DNA of 5,575 nucleotides from an uncultured Chloroflexota bacterium. GTDB lineage: Bacteria; Chloroflexota; Dehalococcoidia; SAR202; UBA11138. Shown here piece by piece: positions 4,335 to 5,575 of the stretch. The first letter of the stretch is position 1; every line of letters begins with the position of its first letter. Where the stretch lies: assembly GCA_913046025.1 (NCBI GenBank), contig CAJWRP010000190.1, forward strand, positions 1-5,575, in the 5' to 3' direction. The notes under the pieces are model-generated. The model saw only the letters and a program-made list of their open reading frames with translations, searched no databases and was not told the DNA's origin. A program made the translations under genes and the position numbers.

Positions 4335-5285
4335 ATGGAAATTGGATTTGGCATACCTAACAGGGGCCCACTGGCCACCCTGGAGAACCTCTCCACCATG
4401 GCGCAGAAGGGCGAAGAGATGGGATTCGAGATCGTAAGCGTCAGCGACCATATAGTCGTTCCCAATACGATCGACTCCGTATATCCCTATAACGAGAGCG
4501 GCAAGTTCGTCAGCAGCGCCGCCGGGGAGTACATGGAGCAGTTAGCTACAATTAGCTACCTTGCAGGCATCACCTCGTCCATTCGCCTGCTGACGTCGGT
4601 GATGGTTGTGCCTCATCGCAGCCCCGTCCTCACCGCCAAGATTCTGGCTACTATCGACGTGCTGTCGCAGGGTCGGCTGGTGGTCGGCTGCGGCGTTGGC
4701 TGGATGAAAGAGGAGTTCGAGGCCATCGATGCGCCGCCTTATGAGGAGCGCGGGCAGGTCAGCAACGAGTACCTGCAGATATTCAAAGAGCTCTGGACCA
4801 GTGACAACCCGGAGTTCCATGGCAAGTATGCCAGCTTTTCCAATATCACCTTCGCTCCCAAGCCTGTGCAGAAGCCTCATCCTCCGCTGTGGATTGGCGG
4901 CGAGAGTCCCCCTGCCTTGCGACGGGCGGCCCAGCTAGGCGACGCCTGGTATCCCATAGGCAGCAACCCCCAGTTCCCCGTGGGCACTATAAAGCAGTAT
5001 GCCGAGTACCGAGACCGGGTTCGGGAAAATGCCCGGAAAGTGGACAGAGACCCAAACTCTCTGGACTTTGCATATAGTGTGAGCTGGAATAACGAAAGTG
5101 AAGCTGAGATGGTGGACGGAGTGAGACGTATTCTCACAGGCACGCCTCAGCAGTTGGCCGACGACATAAAGGGCCTGGAAGAGTTGGGCGTCAACCACCT
5201 GTTGCTTAACCTGCAGGCTGAGAATCTTGATGCCACCCTGGCTCGTATGGAAGGGTTCGCTACCAAGGTGCGCCCTCTAACGTAA
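4335..5285 (+). CDS. LLM-class (luciferase-like) oxidoreductase, probable F420-dependent
   Basis: A 316-residue TIM-barrel enzyme of the bacterial-luciferase-like superfamily, cytoplasmic, using F420 or reduced FMN for hydride transfer or mono-oxygenation. Motifs in order: MEIGFGIPNRG at the first strand, VSVSDHI at 34-40 with the family Ser-Asp-His, LLTSVMVVPHRSPV at 85-98, the signature GRLVVGCGVGWMKEEF at 113-128 with the following EERG at 137-140, FAPKPVQKPHPPLWIGGE at 173-190, and LRRAAQLGDAWYP at 195-207. This pattern resembles the Rv2161c-type subfamily (TIGR03619), which is annotated as F420-dependent; that assignment is from memory. The start is firm: AGGAG (4323-4327) lies 7 nt before the ATG. 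The PIG-L gene begins 47 nt downstream on the same strand, suggesting an operon. Such enzymes are strongly expanded in SAR202 and are thought there to attack recalcitrant organic compounds. The substrate here is unknown. Confidence 0.92.
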   Translation: MEIGFGIPNRGPLATLENLSTMAQKGEEMGFEIVSVSDHIVVPNTIDSVYPYNESGKFVSSAAGEYMEQLATISYLAGITSSIRLLTSVMVVPHRSPVLTAKILATIDVLSQGRLVVGCGVGWMKEEFEAIDAPPYEERGQVSNEYLQIFKELWTSDNPEFHGKYASFSNITFAPKPVQKPHPPLWIGGESPPALRRAAQLGDAWYPIGSNPQFPVGTIKQYAEYRDRVRENARKVDRDPNSLDFAYSVSWNNESEAEMVDGVRRILTGTPQQLADDIKGLEELGVNHLLLNLQAENLDATLARMEGFATKVRPLT

Positions 5286-5332
5286 CCCGACTTTTGACGA
5301 CCCCGACTATTAACGACAAGGACGTATCATTT

Positions 5333-5575
5333 ATGGCGGACGAGAAATTTCAACCAGTGGCTGAAGACTGGAATACGGCGCTGGCGGTAGTAGCTCACCC
5401 TGATGATCTCGAATACGGAACGTCCAGCGCTGTGGCCAGGTGGACATCCCAAGGCAAGACGGTGATTTACCTGATGGTAACCAGCGGTGAGGCTGGCATC
5501 GATTCCATGTCTCCTGCAAAAGCCGGACCGTTGCGCGAGGAAGAGGAGCGTCAGAGCGCAGCAGAGGTGGGCGTG
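5333..5575 (+). CDS. PIG-L/LmbE-family zinc deacetylase (N-terminal part, runs off the window)
   Basis: The first 81 codons are present and the frame is open at the window end. The diagnostic AHPDDLEYG lies at residues 21-29: His22 and Asp25 are expected zinc ligands and Asp24 the general base. It is followed by a VIYLMVTSGEAG strand-loop at 44-55 and the charged LREEEERQSAAEVGV helix typical of the family. The third zinc ligand (a later HxxH-type His) lies beyond the window. The family removes acetyl groups from N-acetylglucosamine conjugates (GlcNAc-PI, MshB, BshB) or opens related amides. The ATG at 5333 has AAGGA (5318-5322) 10 nt upstream. It follows the LLM oxidoreductase after 47 nt on the same strand, so the two are probably co-transcribed. 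Full family length is about 220-280 residues. Family certain, substrate open. Confidence 0.9.
   Translation, partial: MADEKFQPVAEDWNTALAVVAHPDDLEYGTSSAVARWTSQGKTVIYLMVTSGEAGIDSMSPAKAGPLREEEERQSAAEVGV

Overview
The window looks like a piece of a marine bacterioplankton genome (single-cell or metagenome assembly) with two parts of different origin. Positions 1 to about 460 are extremely AT-rich (about 22% G+C by hand count). They encode the middle of an AmgK/aminoglycoside-phosphotransferase-type sugar kinase in a lysine/isoleucine/asparagine-rich style typical of streamlined alphaproteobacteria such as SAR11. From about 465 onward the DNA is roughly 50-55% G+C. It carries short-chain dehydrogenases, a luciferase-like (LLM) monooxygenase, a PIG-L deacetylase and an alpha/beta hydrolase, a gene style I associate with SAR202-type Chloroflexota. 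The taxonomic reading is inference. The compositional break and the truncated kinase are directly visible.

Layout. (1) 2-460, plus strand: kinase fragment, open at the window edge and cut off before its catalytic loop at the compositional junction. (2) 461-654: non-coding, with a 9-bp hairpin and a 12-bp palindrome. (3) 655-801, minus strand: a 48-residue hydrophobic protein that I do not recognise, with a GTG start behind a perfect GGAGGT. (4) 1132-1902 and 2099-2869, minus strand: two paralogous 256-residue SDR oxidoreductases (190/256 identical residues), offset by exactly 967 bp. The duplicated unit includes about 120 bp of 3' non-coding flank that is about as conserved as the proteins. 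A strong extended -10 promoter lies upstream of the right-hand copy. (5) 2870-3262: divergent intergenic region with the promoter, hairpins, a C8 tract and a possible mini-ORF. (6) 3263-4129, plus strand: membrane-anchored alpha/beta hydrolase of the BEM46/ABHD13 type. (7) 4193-4221: sigma70-like promoter, then an LLM-class flavin/F420 oxidoreductase (4335-5285) and the start of a PIG-L/LmbE-family zinc deacetylase (5333 to window end), spaced like an operon.

Functionally, the higher-GC part reads as a catabolic or detoxifying neighbourhood: alcohol/ketone oxidoreduction (two SDRs), ester or amide hydrolysis (alpha/beta hydrolase), oxygenation or F420-dependent redox (LLM) and N-deacetylation or glycoside-conjugate hydrolysis (PIG-L). 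No substrate can be assigned from sequence. I see no CRISPR array, tRNA, rRNA, transposase or phage gene. The most unusual items are the abrupt foreign junction, the SDR duplication with its conserved non-coding flank, the 7-residue insertion in the SDR nucleotide-binding loop, and the small hydrophobic protein.
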